NCBI RefSeq assembly: GCF_013205025.1
Contig: NZ_JABMLE010000001.1
Location: 372,001-436,000, forward strand
Reading direction: 5' to 3'
DNA: 64,000 nt
Source: Rathayibacter sp. VKM Ac-2857
GTDB taxonomy: Bacteria > Actinomycetota > Actinomycetes > Actinomycetales > Microbacteriaceae
Shown here: positions 1-8,208 of the stretch, piece after piece
Layout of the letters: each line of letters starts with the position of its first letter
Position numbering within the stretch: position 1 is the stretch's first letter
Translations under genes and position numbers: made by a program
The notes under the pieces: generated by a model
What the model was told of the DNA's origin: nothing
The model's database searches: none
What the model saw: only the letters and a program-made list of their open reading frames with translations

Positions 1-86
1 GCCACAGGTGTGTCCTACTTCTGTGAGGGTGGGGGTGGGCGCGCGCTCGGAGGGCGCCTGCGTCCGACGAACAACCCTACTGGCCT
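1..86. other. Short non-coding start of window
   Basis: No convincing coding region is seen here. It lies downstream of the pabB stop codon and probably separates pabB from a gene outside the window. Confidence 0.4.
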
Positions 87-1481
87 CTAGCGACCGGGCG
101 ACGACTCCGCCGTGACGTGCAGGTCGACTCCGAGCGCGGCGAGCAGCGCGCGGGCCTTGAGGAGGGTCTCCTCCACCTCCTCGTCCGGGATCGACAGGGT
201 CGTGATGCCCCCGCCCGTGCCGATCCTGGCGCGGACGCCGTCGAGCACGAGGGTCCGGATGGTCATCGCGAGATCGAGTGAGCCGTCGCCGCCGAGCCGG
301 CCGAACGCACCGGCGTAGAGACCGCGCGGCCCCGCCTCCCACTCCCGCAGCAGCTCGATCGCCCGCCGCTTCGGCGCTCCCGTCATCGACCCGGCGGGGA
401 AGGTCGCCGCGAGCAGCTCGGCCAGGCCGACACCCGGCGCGCGCTGCGCCGACACCTCGCTCACCAGCTGGTGCACGTGCGGGTAGCTCTCGACCTCGAG
501 GAGGCGGTCCACCCGCACGGAGGAGGGAGCGGCGATGCGCGCGAGGTCGTTGCGCACCAGGTCGACGATCATCACGTTCTCGGCGCGCTCCTTGACGCTC
601 GCGAGCAGCTCGGCGCGCAGCTCCGCGTCGACGACCGGGTCGGCGCTGCGGGTGCGGGTGCCCTTGATCGGGTGCGTCGAGACGCGACCGTCTGCGGAGG
701 CGTCGAGGAAGCGCTCGGGAGAGGCGCTGACGAGGGCGAGCCCGCCGACCCGGATCAGGCCGCCGTGGTGACTGGGGCTCGACCGCCGGAGACGGCGGTA
801 CGCCTCGACGGGGTCGAAGGCGCCCTCGACCACCACCTCGTTGGTGAGGCACAGCTGGTAGGCGTCGCCCGCGCGGATCGCGGCCCGGCAGCGCGCGATC
901 AGGGCGCGGTACTGCTCGGGGTCGTGCCGCCACTCCACGGGGCCGGCGGGCTCGGCGCTGCGCGGCTCGTCGGCGCCGGCCTCGTCGGCGGTATCCGGGG
1001 CCGCGGCGAGCGCCGTCAGCGCCTGCTCGAGTCGCCGCGCCTCGCCCTCCTGCCGACGGGAGGAGACGCGGTGCAGAGTCCTCCGGGCGTGATCGAACTC
1101 GAGCACCGGATCGCCGCGGATCAGCGCGAGCGCCGGCGGCGCGTCCGCACCGGTGGGCGCCGCCGGGAGGGAAACGAAGGGCGCGCCCGCCTCGTAGGAG
1201 ATCCAGCCGTAGCGGCCGAGCGCGCGGTCGCCGCTCCGCTCCTCGTCGACCGCGGCGAGCGCCGCCGACACGTCAGCGCCGGCCTCGACCGTGAGCACGT
1301 CGTCTGAGGCGCCGAGGAAGGTTCGGCCCTCGACGGCGTCCCGACCGGAGTCGAGCCAGAAGGAGGCGTCCGCGCCGGCGAACAGGGCGAGGTAGGCGCG
1401 CTCGGGATCGACCCACGGCAGCTCCCGGCGGAGTGCGGGGTCCTCGAGGAGAGCGGCCACTGGGCTAGCGTAGGCCGTCAT
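87..1481 (-). CDS. pabB: Aminodeoxychorismate synthase component I (PabB)
   Basis: A 464-residue chorismate-binding enzyme expected to aminate chorismate to 4-amino-4-deoxychorismate for folate synthesis. The chorismate-binding domain fills the C-terminal half. PIKGT is near residue 270, where Lys is the PabB-type residue and anthranilate synthases have Ala. KERAENVMIVDLVRNDL follows, and GSMTGAPKRRAIELL is near residue 365. There is no fused glutaminase or lyase domain, so a separate PabA is presumably encoded elsewhere. The start used is MTAYASPVAAL. Its ATG shares two bases (CATG) with the start of the divergent aminotransferase gene, so each promoter would have to lie inside the other gene unless a start is misplaced. 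Family assignment is firm; the exact start is less so. Confidence 0.9.
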   Translation of the reverse strand: MTAYASPVAALLEDPALRRELPWVDPERAYLALFAGADASFWLDSGRDAVEGRTFLGASDDVLTVEAGADVSAALAAVDEERSGDRALGRYGWISYEAGAPFVSLPAAPTGADAPPALALIRGDPVLEFDHARRTLHRVSSRRQEGEARRLEQALTALAAAPDTADEAGADEPRSAEPAGPVEWRHDPEQYRALIARCRAAIRAGDAYQLCLTNEVVVEGAFDPVEAYRRLRRSSPSHHGGLIRVGGLALVSASPERFLDASADGRVSTHPIKGTRTRSADPVVDAELRAELLASVKERAENVMIVDLVRNDLARIAAPSSVRVDRLLEVESYPHVHQLVSEVSAQRAPGVGLAELLAATFPAGSMTGAPKRRAIELLREWEAGPRGLYAGAFGRLGGDGSLDLAMTIRTLVLDGVRARIGTGGGITTLSIPDEEVEETLLKARALLAALGVDLHVTAESSPGR

Positions 1482-2256
1482 GGACGGCGAGCTGGTGCGG
1501 GTCTGGGACGGGCACGAGCTCGGTCCCGCGGTCGACGCTCCGGCCGGCGCCCTCCTCGCGGCCGACTCCTGGCTGGTGTCGGCGGGCCGCGTCCGCGGTC
1601 TCGAGCTGCACCGCGAGCGCTTCCTCGCCGCGGTCGCCGACGCCGGGACGTCCGGCACGGCGAGCCCTGTCGACGCCGAGACGTTCTTCGACGCCGCCGT
1701 CACCGCGCTCCCCCGGACCGGCGACTCCTTCCCCCGGGTCGAGCTGACCGCCGAGGGACTGCGCCTGCGTCTTCGCCCCGCCCCGCCGCGAGGCCGCACC
1801 GTCGTCCTCTGGACCAGCCCCGTGGATCCGCGGCGCACCCCGGAGCGCAAGGGACCCGACATCGCTCGCCTGGCGCTCCTGCGCTCGCGCGCTCTCGCCG
1901 CGGGCGCGGACGAGGCCGTGATCCTCGGAGCGGACGGCGCGGTCATCGACGGCGCCTCGAGCGCCGTCCTCTGGTGGCTCGGCGACGCACTGGTCGTCCC
2001 GCCCGCGAGCAGCCGCCGGGTCCGGAGCGTGACGGCCCGCACGGTCTCGGTGCTCGCCGGAGCGCTGGGTGTCGACGTCATCGAGGCCCCGGCCGAGCCC
2101 GCCGACCTCGACGGCCGCGAGGTCTGGACGGCGAACGCGCTGCACGGCCTGCGCCTGGCCACCGGCTGGGTCGACGGGCCGGCGCTCGCCGCGGTGCCGA
2201 GCCGTCTCGACACCTGGCGCAAGCGACTCGACGCCCTCCGCCGTCCCCTCCCCTGA
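1480..2256 (+). CDS. Class-IV aminotransferase, PabC-like
   Basis: A 258-residue fold-type IV PLP enzyme. The candidate Schiff-base lysine is Lys124 in RTPERKGPD, followed by the family-typical segment ALAAGADEAVIL. The region that normally carries a Glu plus Ser/Asn motif reads VIDGASSAVLWW, so it is a little divergent. It lies head-to-head with pabB, which suggests 4-amino-4-deoxychorismate lyase activity giving p-aminobenzoate. A second, more canonical member of the same family is at 23283-24128, so substrate specificity cannot be settled from context alone. Branched-chain or D-amino-acid aminotransferase activity is the alternative. Confidence 0.75.
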   Translation: MDGELVRVWDGHELGPAVDAPAGALLAADSWLVSAGRVRGLELHRERFLAAVADAGTSGTASPVDAETFFDAAVTALPRTGDSFPRVELTAEGLRLRLRPAPPRGRTVVLWTSPVDPRRTPERKGPDIARLALLRSRALAAGADEAVILGADGAVIDGASSAVLWWLGDALVVPPASSRRVRSVTARTVSVLAGALGVDVIEAPAEPADLDGREVWTANALHGLRLATGWVDGPALAAVPSRLDTWRKRLDALRRPLP

Positions 2257-2446
2257 CCCTCGACGAGGCGGTGAAGTGGACGGCGTGCCGCCGTCCGGAA
2301 GCGCCGGAGACCGGACCACGCGACAGGGATCCCGCACCGCACGCCAAAGGGTGACAGATTCGAGCGCGAGTGCTTCGGTGAGAGGAAGACCGTTCGGCGA
2401 TGCCGCCTCGTCGACGGCGGTGCCCATCTCTCGAGAAGGAACTGCC

Positions 2447-3304
2447 ATGACGTCCACATCACATCCACGCTCCCTCGCCTCCGGCCTCGTCGCGCTCGTC
2501 GCGGCGGGAGCCCTGCTCCTCGGCACGACACCCGCCCTCGCCCAGAGCGCCGTCGGTGCAGCCGCTTCGCAGAACGGTGCTCCCGTCCGGTCCGCCGGCG
2601 CCGGGACGACGGCCGCACCGCCGCACGCCACCCTCCCCACCGGCGGCACCCTCGCACCGGGTGACCGGCTCACGTCGAAGAACGGGCTCTTCCACGCGGT
2701 CATGCAGACCGACGGCGACCTCGTCGGCGACGGACCCGACGGAATGATCTGGCACACCGGCACCCGCGGCGCCGGCAACCGCTTCGTCATGCAGGACGAC
2801 GGCGACGCCGTCGTCCTCGGCACCGACGGCTCGGTCGAGTGGTCGTCCGGCACCGCCGCGTGGTCGACCGACTCCAACGTCGAGAACCTCGCCGTCGAGC
2901 TCAACGACAGCGGAGTGCTCACGATCGTCGACGACGAGGGCGACCTGGGCTGGGACAGCCAGTCCCAGCTGCCGGGGTCGGTCCTGTACGCCCCGAACCA
3001 CCTCTCGACCGGTGACGTCCTGCGCTCGGACGACGGTCTGTACCTGGCGGTGATGCAGTCCGACGGGAACCTCGTCGTCCACGGCCCGACGGGTCTGATC
3101 TGGCAGACCGGGACTCACGGCATCGCCAACGGGCTGTACGTCGCCGAGAACGGCGTCGCGTCGATCTACGACTGGAGTGACACCGTGGTCTGGGCGAACC
3201 GCTCCGCCTCCGGCGCGACCGGGCCGTTCCGCTTCGTGCTGCAGAACGACGGGAAGCTCGTCGAGTACGACGGACAGGGCCACGTCGTCTGGTCCAGCCG
3301 CTGA
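2447..3304 (+). CDS. Secreted tandem bulb-type (B-)lectin domain protein
   Basis: A 285-residue protein. The start is ATG 2447, preceded by AGAAGGA at 2434-2440. It has a signal peptide with probable cleavage after ALA at residue 32 and no lipobox. Two B-lectin (monocot mannose-binding lectin) domains span about residues 68-175 and 185-285. Sugar-pocket motifs of the QxDxNxVxY type are present but mostly degenerate: QTDGDLVGD and QDDGDAVVL in the first domain, QSDGNLVVH and QNDGKLVEY in the second. A secreted pair of such domains with nothing else attached is the architecture of LlpA-type lectin-like bacteriocins. A plain carbohydrate-binding exoprotein is equally possible. The gene stands alone between the pabC-like and AlkD-like genes. 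Confidence 0.8.
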   Translation: MTSTSHPRSLASGLVALVAAGALLLGTTPALAQSAVGAAASQNGAPVRSAGAGTTAAPPHATLPTGGTLAPGDRLTSKNGLFHAVMQTDGDLVGDGPDGMIWHTGTRGAGNRFVMQDDGDAVVLGTDGSVEWSSGTAAWSTDSNVENLAVELNDSGVLTIVDDEGDLGWDSQSQLPGSVLYAPNHLSTGDVLRSDDGLYLAVMQSDGNLVVHGPTGLIWQTGTHGIANGLYVAENGVASIYDWSDTVVWANRSASGATGPFRFVLQNDGKLVEYDGQGHVVWSSR

Positions 3305-3375
3305 CGCAGCGGACAGCAGGCTCCGCGAAGGCGCCCGGTTCGTCGCTGCTCCCCCGCGCGTCGCATGATGGAGGG

Positions 3376-3858
3376 GTGAGCGACGCCGGCGACTTCATCC
3401 GCGCGGCGCTCGAGTACGAGGGCGACGTCTGGCGGGCGCAGGACGTGCGCGAGCGGCTCGGCGCGGGGCTCGACTCCACCGGCGCGTCCGTCGGCGCGGT
3501 GCGCGGCACCGTGCGGGACGCGCTGAAGAAGTTCCGCGGCCTCGAGCACGACGACGTCACGGTGCTGTCCTCGGAGCTGTGGGCGCCGCCCGTCTTCGAG
3601 ACTCGGCTGGCGGTGGTGGTCCTGCTGCAGTCGCGGGTGACGCTGCTGCGCGCCTCCGATCTCACCCGGCTGGAGGGCTTCGCTCGGGACTCGCGGGTCG
3701 ACGAGCTCGGCGATCCCCTGGCCGTCGACGTGATCGCTCCCCTGCTGTCCGCGCTGACCGGTCCGGCGCGGACGCGGGCCGACGCCGTTCTCGACCGCTG
3801 GGCCGTCGAGGGTGATCGCCTGGCACGCGTGGCGACGCTGGCCCGAGCGCCCCGCTGA
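3376..3858 (+). CDS. Short AlkD-like (DNA alkylation repair, HEAT-repeat) protein
   Basis: A 160-residue soluble protein with a GTG start and GAGGG just upstream. The segments SSELWAPPVFETRLAVVVLL and RVDELGDPLAVDVIAPLL resemble the HEAT-repeat core of AlkC/AlkD-type 3-methyladenine glycosylases (LW..p..E.Rl.a...L and W..vD.la). Full-length members are about 220-240 residues. This one stops at the point where the family normally continues with W...RRaA and further helices (here DRWAVEGDRLARVATLARAPR), so the C-terminal third is absent. The stop is followed within 16 bp by the end of cydC. It may be a decayed gene or a shortened family variant. Activity is uncertain. Confidence 0.5.
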   Translation: MSDAGDFIRAALEYEGDVWRAQDVRERLGAGLDSTGASVGAVRGTVRDALKKFRGLEHDDVTVLSSELWAPPVFETRLAVVVLLQSRVTLLRASDLTRLEGFARDSRVDELGDPLAVDVIAPLLSALTGPARTRADAVLDRWAVEGDRLARVATLARAPR

Positions 3859-3873
3859 CGGTCGCGCGGCGGC

Positions 3874-5541
3874 TCACTCCTCGGTGGCCGCACCGGCCGC
3901 CGTGCCGCCGGCGACCGTGATCCGCCGGTCGAAGGCGAGCGCCCCGGTGACGCGGTGCGCGATCAGCACGACCGTGCGTCCGGACGCGGCGCGCAGCAGG
4001 TCGGCGAGCAGCGCGTCGGCGACCGGTGCGTCCACCGAGGCGGTCGGCTCGTCGAGCACCAGCACGTCGAAGTCGGCGAGCAGCGCGCGCGCGAGCGCCA
4101 GCCGCTGCGCCTGGCCGCCCGAGACCAGCGAGCCGCGCTCGCCCACCCGGGCGTCGAGTCCGCCGCGGGACGCCGTCCAGGAGGCGAGACCGACCCGCTC
4201 GAGGACGGCGGTGAGCACCGCGTCGTCGGCCTCGGGGCGCGCGAAGAGCAGGTTCTGCCGAATGGTGTCGTCGAAGAGGTAGGGCTGCTGCTCGACGAGG
4301 CCGACCATGCGCCGGAGCTCGGCCTGCGGGAGCGTCCGCGCCTCCACTCCGCCGATCCGGTACGAGCCGGTGTGGTCGAGGAAGCGGACGAGGGCGTGCG
4401 CGAGCGTCGTCTTGCCCGAGCCGCTGCCGCCGGTGACGAGGATCCGCTCGCCGGCCCGCAGCTCGAGCGAGACTCCCGCGAGCGCCGGACCCGCTGCACC
4501 GGGCCAGGCGACCGAGAGGTCCCGGAGGACGATGTCGCGGCCGGTCGGGACCGCGACCGCGGGATCGACCTGGGCATCCGTCGCCAGCGCGGGCGACTCC
4601 GCCTGCGCATCGAGGTCCGCGAGGCGCTGCGCGCTCGAGAGCGCCGAGCGGGCGCTCTGCACGGCGAGCGGCGCGGCAGCGGCGACCTCGAACACGGCCA
4701 GCGGCACCAGGACGAGCACTCCGAGGGCGGGGCCGCCCAGCTGCCCGATCGCGGGGATCCCGAGGGCGAGACCGGCCCAGACCGCGCCGCCGGAGCAGAG
4801 CGCGAGGACGGCGGCAGCGAGCCCGGCCGACGCCGCACGCCGCCGCGTCGCCCGGGTGAGCGCCGTCTCCGCCTCCGCGACGTCGGCAATCGCGCCGTCG
4901 GCCGCGTCGAAGGCGATCAGCACGTCGAGGCGGGTGATCAGCAGATTCAGCCGCTCCGCCAGCTCGCCCCGGAGCGGCGCGAGGTCGCGGTCGGCGCGCG
5001 CCGACACGAGACCCGAGCCGAGGGCTCCCCCGGCGAAGGCGAGCACGAGCAGACCGAGGAGCACGGCGCCCATCGCGGGCAGCAGGAGCCACACGCCGAC
5101 CACCGCGGCGGTGGACACCACGGCGGAGACGACCAGGGGCTGCACGATCCGCAGCGGCACGTCCTGCTGCGCGTCGACGTCGGCGACCACGCGCGAGACG
5201 AGGTCGCCGCGGCGCACCCGCCCGAGCCCGTCGGGCGCCACAGGGATCAGCCGCTCGTAGACGCCCGCCCGCAGCTCCGCCAGTGCGCGGAACGCCGCGT
5301 CGTGCCCGGAGAGGCGCTCGAGGTAGCGGAAGAAGGCCCGCGAGAGCGCGAACGCGCGCACCCCGACGACGGCGAGCGAGAGGAAGAGGATCGGCGGCTG
5401 CTCGGCCGCCCGCACGATCAGCCAGGCCGAGCAGGCGAGCAGCGCGACGACCGACGCCGAGGAGAGCAGACCGAAGGACAGTCCGGGCAGGAAGCGCCGC
5501 GGCGCCGGCATCGCCGCGCGCAGCACGTCGGCGCGGTTCAC
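3874..5541 (-). CDS. cydC: Thiol reductant ABC exporter subunit CydC
   Basis: A 555-residue fused membrane/ATPase half of the CydDC exporter. CydDC moves cysteine or glutathione-type reductants across the membrane and is needed to assemble cytochrome bd. An N-terminal six-helix transmembrane domain occupies roughly residues 15-300. The ATPase domain has Walker A GGSGSGKTTLAHAL near 370, signature LVSGGQAQRLALARALL near 470 and Walker B VLVLDEPTASVDAP near 493. The GTG start (VNRADVLRAAM) overlaps the cydD stop in a GTGA tetranucleotide, so the two are translationally coupled. It is the last gene of the cydABDC operon. Confidence 0.93.
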   Translation of the reverse strand: MNRADVLRAAMPAPRRFLPGLSFGLLSSASVVALLACSAWLIVRAAEQPPILFLSLAVVGVRAFALSRAFFRYLERLSGHDAAFRALAELRAGVYERLIPVAPDGLGRVRRGDLVSRVVADVDAQQDVPLRIVQPLVVSAVVSTAAVVGVWLLLPAMGAVLLGLLVLAFAGGALGSGLVSARADRDLAPLRGELAERLNLLITRLDVLIAFDAADGAIADVAEAETALTRATRRRAASAGLAAAVLALCSGGAVWAGLALGIPAIGQLGGPALGVLVLVPLAVFEVAAAAPLAVQSARSALSSAQRLADLDAQAESPALATDAQVDPAVAVPTGRDIVLRDLSVAWPGAAGPALAGVSLELRAGERILVTGGSGSGKTTLAHALVRFLDHTGSYRIGGVEARTLPQAELRRMVGLVEQQPYLFDDTIRQNLLFARPEADDAVLTAVLERVGLASWTASRGGLDARVGERGSLVSGGQAQRLALARALLADFDVLVLDEPTASVDAPVADALLADLLRAASGRTVVLIAHRVTGALAFDRRITVAGGTAAGAATEE

Positions 5542-7160
5542 CGGAGCACCGCCTCGGCGGGAGCGAGCGCGAGCACGGCGTCGGCCGCCGCGATCGTCGC
5601 GGGGCGGTGGGTGGCGACGAGGACGACGAGTCCCTGGTCCGCGAGACCGCGGAGCCCTGCGAGCAGCGCGCGCTCCGAGTCGTCGTCGAGCGCGGCGGTC
5701 GGCTCGTCGAGGGCGAGCACCGCGCAGCCGCGCTCGAGGACGCGGTGCACGGCGCGCGCGACGGCGACCCGCGCCGCCTGCCCGCCGGACAGGCCCGTGC
5801 CGTCCGCGTCGATGCGCCGGTCGGGGTCGAGATCGGCGCCCGCGACCGCGAGTGCCCTCAGGATCCGCTCCGGATCGGGCGAGCGCGAGCCGAGCGCGAC
5901 GTTGGACCCGACGGTCCCCGGGAGCAGGTCGGGCCGCTGCCCGGACCAGGCGAGCCAGTCGCGACCGGTGGCCGCGTCGACGGTCGCGCCGCCGAGGGCG
6001 ATCGCGCCGGTCGCGGGGGCGAAGCCGGCCAGAGCGGCCAGCAGGGTGGACTTGCCGGAGCCGCTGGGCCCGGTCAGAGCCGTGATCGAGCCGAGGGGCA
6101 GGACGGCGTCGACGGGCGCGAGGACGCGACCCGCGCCGTCGTCCACCGCGAGACCGCGGAGCTCGAGCGTCCCGGACCGGCCGGGGGCCGAGGTCCGCGC
6201 GGGCACCACCGCCGCGGCCTCGATGATCGTGAACGCCTCGTCCGCCGCCTGGACCCCGTCCGCCGCGGCGTGGAACTCGGCGCCGACCTGCCGCACCGGC
6301 AGGAACACGTCCGGCGCCAGCACCAGCACGAAGAGCCCGATCGCGAGCCCGAGCGAGCCGTCGACCAGGCGCAGCCCGATCGACACCGCGACGAGCGCGA
6401 CCGAGAGCGAGCCGGCCAGCTCGAGGACGAAGCTGCTGACGAAGGTCACCCGCAGCACCTTCATCGTGTGCACGCGGTAGTCCTCGGTGAGAGCGCGGAT
6501 CCGGGCGCCCTGCCGCTCCGCGCGCCCGAAGATCTTCAGCGTGGCCAGCCCGCCGACCGTGTCGACGAAGCCGGAGGCGAGCGCCTGCAGCCGGCTCCAC
6601 TGCTGCTTCTGCACCGCCTGGGTCGCCCAGCCGATCAGCACCATGAACACCGGGATCAGCGGGAGCGTGACCACCAGGAAGAGCGCGCTGAGCGGATCGG
6701 CGAGGAAGACGACGAGCACCAGGATCGGCGTCGTGATCGCGGTGGCGATCAGCTGCGGCAGGTAGCGGGCGAAGTAGCCGTCGAGCGCGTCGAGCCCGCC
6801 GCCGAGCAGGGCGACGACTCCGCCCGATCCACCCGAGCGGCCGGACGGCCCGAGCGCGACCAGCGCGGCGAGGACCGCCGAGCGCAGCTGCGCCTTCGCA
6901 CCGGCGCCGCCGCGGGCCGCGTTCACCTCGACGGCCCAGGCCAGCAGCGCGCGCACCGCCACCACGCCCAGCAGCGCCGCGAGCGAGGGGGCCAGCTCGG
7001 CGGCGGAGCGCCCGTCGACCGCCCCGGCCACCAGCTGCGCCACCAGCCAGGCGAACGCGACGACGGTCGCCGTGCGGGCGAGCGCGAGCGCTCCGCCGAG
7101 CAGGAGGAACAGCCGCGCGGCCCGGGCGTAGCGGAGCAGTCGGGGATCGAGGGGTTTCAC
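5538..7160 (-). CDS. cydD: Thiol reductant ABC exporter subunit CydD
   Basis: A 540-residue partner of CydC with the same build: N-terminal transmembrane helices, then an ATPase domain with Walker A TGPSGSGKSTLLAAL near residue 365, signature LSGGQAARVAVARAV near 457, and Walker B VLALDEPTAALDDDSERALL. The ATG start (MKPLDPRLLRYARAAR) is 12 bp after the cydB stop, leaving no room for a CydX-type small subunit gene between them. It is co-transcribed with cydA, cydB and cydC. Confidence 0.93.
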   Translation of the reverse strand: MKPLDPRLLRYARAARLFLLLGGALALARTATVVAFAWLVAQLVAGAVDGRSAAELAPSLAALLGVVAVRALLAWAVEVNAARGGAGAKAQLRSAVLAALVALGPSGRSGGSGGVVALLGGGLDALDGYFARYLPQLIATAITTPILVLVVFLADPLSALFLVVTLPLIPVFMVLIGWATQAVQKQQWSRLQALASGFVDTVGGLATLKIFGRAERQGARIRALTEDYRVHTMKVLRVTFVSSFVLELAGSLSVALVAVSIGLRLVDGSLGLAIGLFVLVLAPDVFLPVRQVGAEFHAAADGVQAADEAFTIIEAAAVVPARTSAPGRSGTLELRGLAVDDGAGRVLAPVDAVLPLGSITALTGPSGSGKSTLLAALAGFAPATGAIALGGATVDAATGRDWLAWSGQRPDLLPGTVGSNVALGSRSPDPERILRALAVAGADLDPDRRIDADGTGLSGGQAARVAVARAVHRVLERGCAVLALDEPTAALDDDSERALLAGLRGLADQGLVVLVATHRPATIAAADAVLALAPAEAVLR

Positions 7161-7172
7161 GTCTGCGTTCGG

Positions 7173-8192
7173 TCAGTGCGCGTCCACCGGGATGTGCGTC
7201 CGGGTGATGCGCTTGCGGAAGATCCAGTAGGTCCAGGCCTGGTAGCCGACGATGAGCGGCACGAAGACCAGCGCCGTCCAGCTCATCACCGTCAGGGTAT
7301 AGGGCGTGCTCGAGGCGTTCTCGATGGTCAGGCTGTTCGCGATGTCGTTCGAGGCGGGCATCACCGCGGGGAAGAGCGTGGTGAACAGGGCGAGCACCGC
7401 GAGGGCGATCGTGCCGGCCAGCAGGGCGAAGGCGCGGCCCTCCCGCCCGCGCACGTTGGCGATCCAGGCGAGGATCAGCGCGGTCGCCGCGGCGATCGAG
7501 AGCAGCCAGGAGGGGCCGCTCCCCTGCGCCAGGTTCGTCCAGCCGAGGAACACCGCGGCGACCGCGATCGTCACGAGTCCCGCCCGCGTCGCGAGCCGGC
7601 GCGCCCGCTCGCGGATCTCGCCGTCCGTCTTCAGCGAGACGAAGACGACGCCGTGGGTGAAGAAGAGCAGGAGCGTCGTCGCACCGCCGAGCAGCGCGTA
7701 CGGGTTGAGCAGGTCGAAGACCGTCCCGATGTAGTTGTGGTCCGCGTCCAGCGGCACGCCCTGCACGATGTTCGCGAAGGCGACGCCCCAGAGGAACGCG
7801 GGGACGGCCGAGCCGACCACGATCATCGAGTCGAACCGCTTCTTCCAGGCGGCCTCCGGCCGCTGGTGGCGGTACTCGAAGGAGACGCCGCGGGCGATCA
7901 GCGCGAGCAGGATCAGCAGCAGCGGCAGGTAGAAGCCGCTGAAGAGCGTCGCGTACCACTCGGGGAAGGCGGCGAACATCGCGGCCCCCGCGACGATGAC
8001 CCAGGTCTCGTTGAGGTCCCAGACCGGCCCGATCGTGTTGATCAGGACGCGGCGGTCGGTGTCGTCGCGGCCGAGGAACGGCAGCGACATCCCGACGCCG
8101 AAGTCGAAGCCGTCGAGCACGAAGTAGCCGATGAAGAAGACGGCGACGATCCAGAACCAGAGCGTGGCCAGATCGAGCGATCCGAGGTCCAT
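7173..8192 (-). CDS. cydB: Cytochrome bd ubiquinol/menaquinol oxidase subunit II
   Basis: A 339-residue polytopic membrane protein, starting MDLGSLDLATLWFWIVAVFFIGYFV and carrying the family's DGFDFGVG segment in the first helix pair and GPVWDLNETWV near residue 57. It has about eight to nine transmembrane helices. It forms the heterodimeric bd oxidase with CydA, which reduces O2 to water with quinol at high affinity. It starts 16 bp after cydA. Confidence 0.95.
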   Translation of the reverse strand: MDLGSLDLATLWFWIVAVFFIGYFVLDGFDFGVGMSLPFLGRDDTDRRVLINTIGPVWDLNETWVIVAGAAMFAAFPEWYATLFSGFYLPLLLILLALIARGVSFEYRHQRPEAAWKKRFDSMIVVGSAVPAFLWGVAFANIVQGVPLDADHNYIGTVFDLLNPYALLGGATTLLLFFTHGVVFVSLKTDGEIRERARRLATRAGLVTIAVAAVFLGWTNLAQGSGPSWLLSIAAATALILAWIANVRGREGRAFALLAGTIALAVLALFTTLFPAVMPASNDIANSLTIENASSTPYTLTVMSWTALVFVPLIVGYQAWTYWIFRKRITRTHIPVDAH

Positions 8193-8208
8193 GTGCGCAG
8201 TGCCCTTC

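Noticed and set aside
3874-7959. A single very long open frame (about 1360 codons) across cydC, cydD and cydB on the minus strand
   Set aside because: Only its cydC part gives a sensible protein. The rest is Arg/Ala/Gly-rich, out of frame with cydD and cydB, and typical of GC-rich shadow frames.
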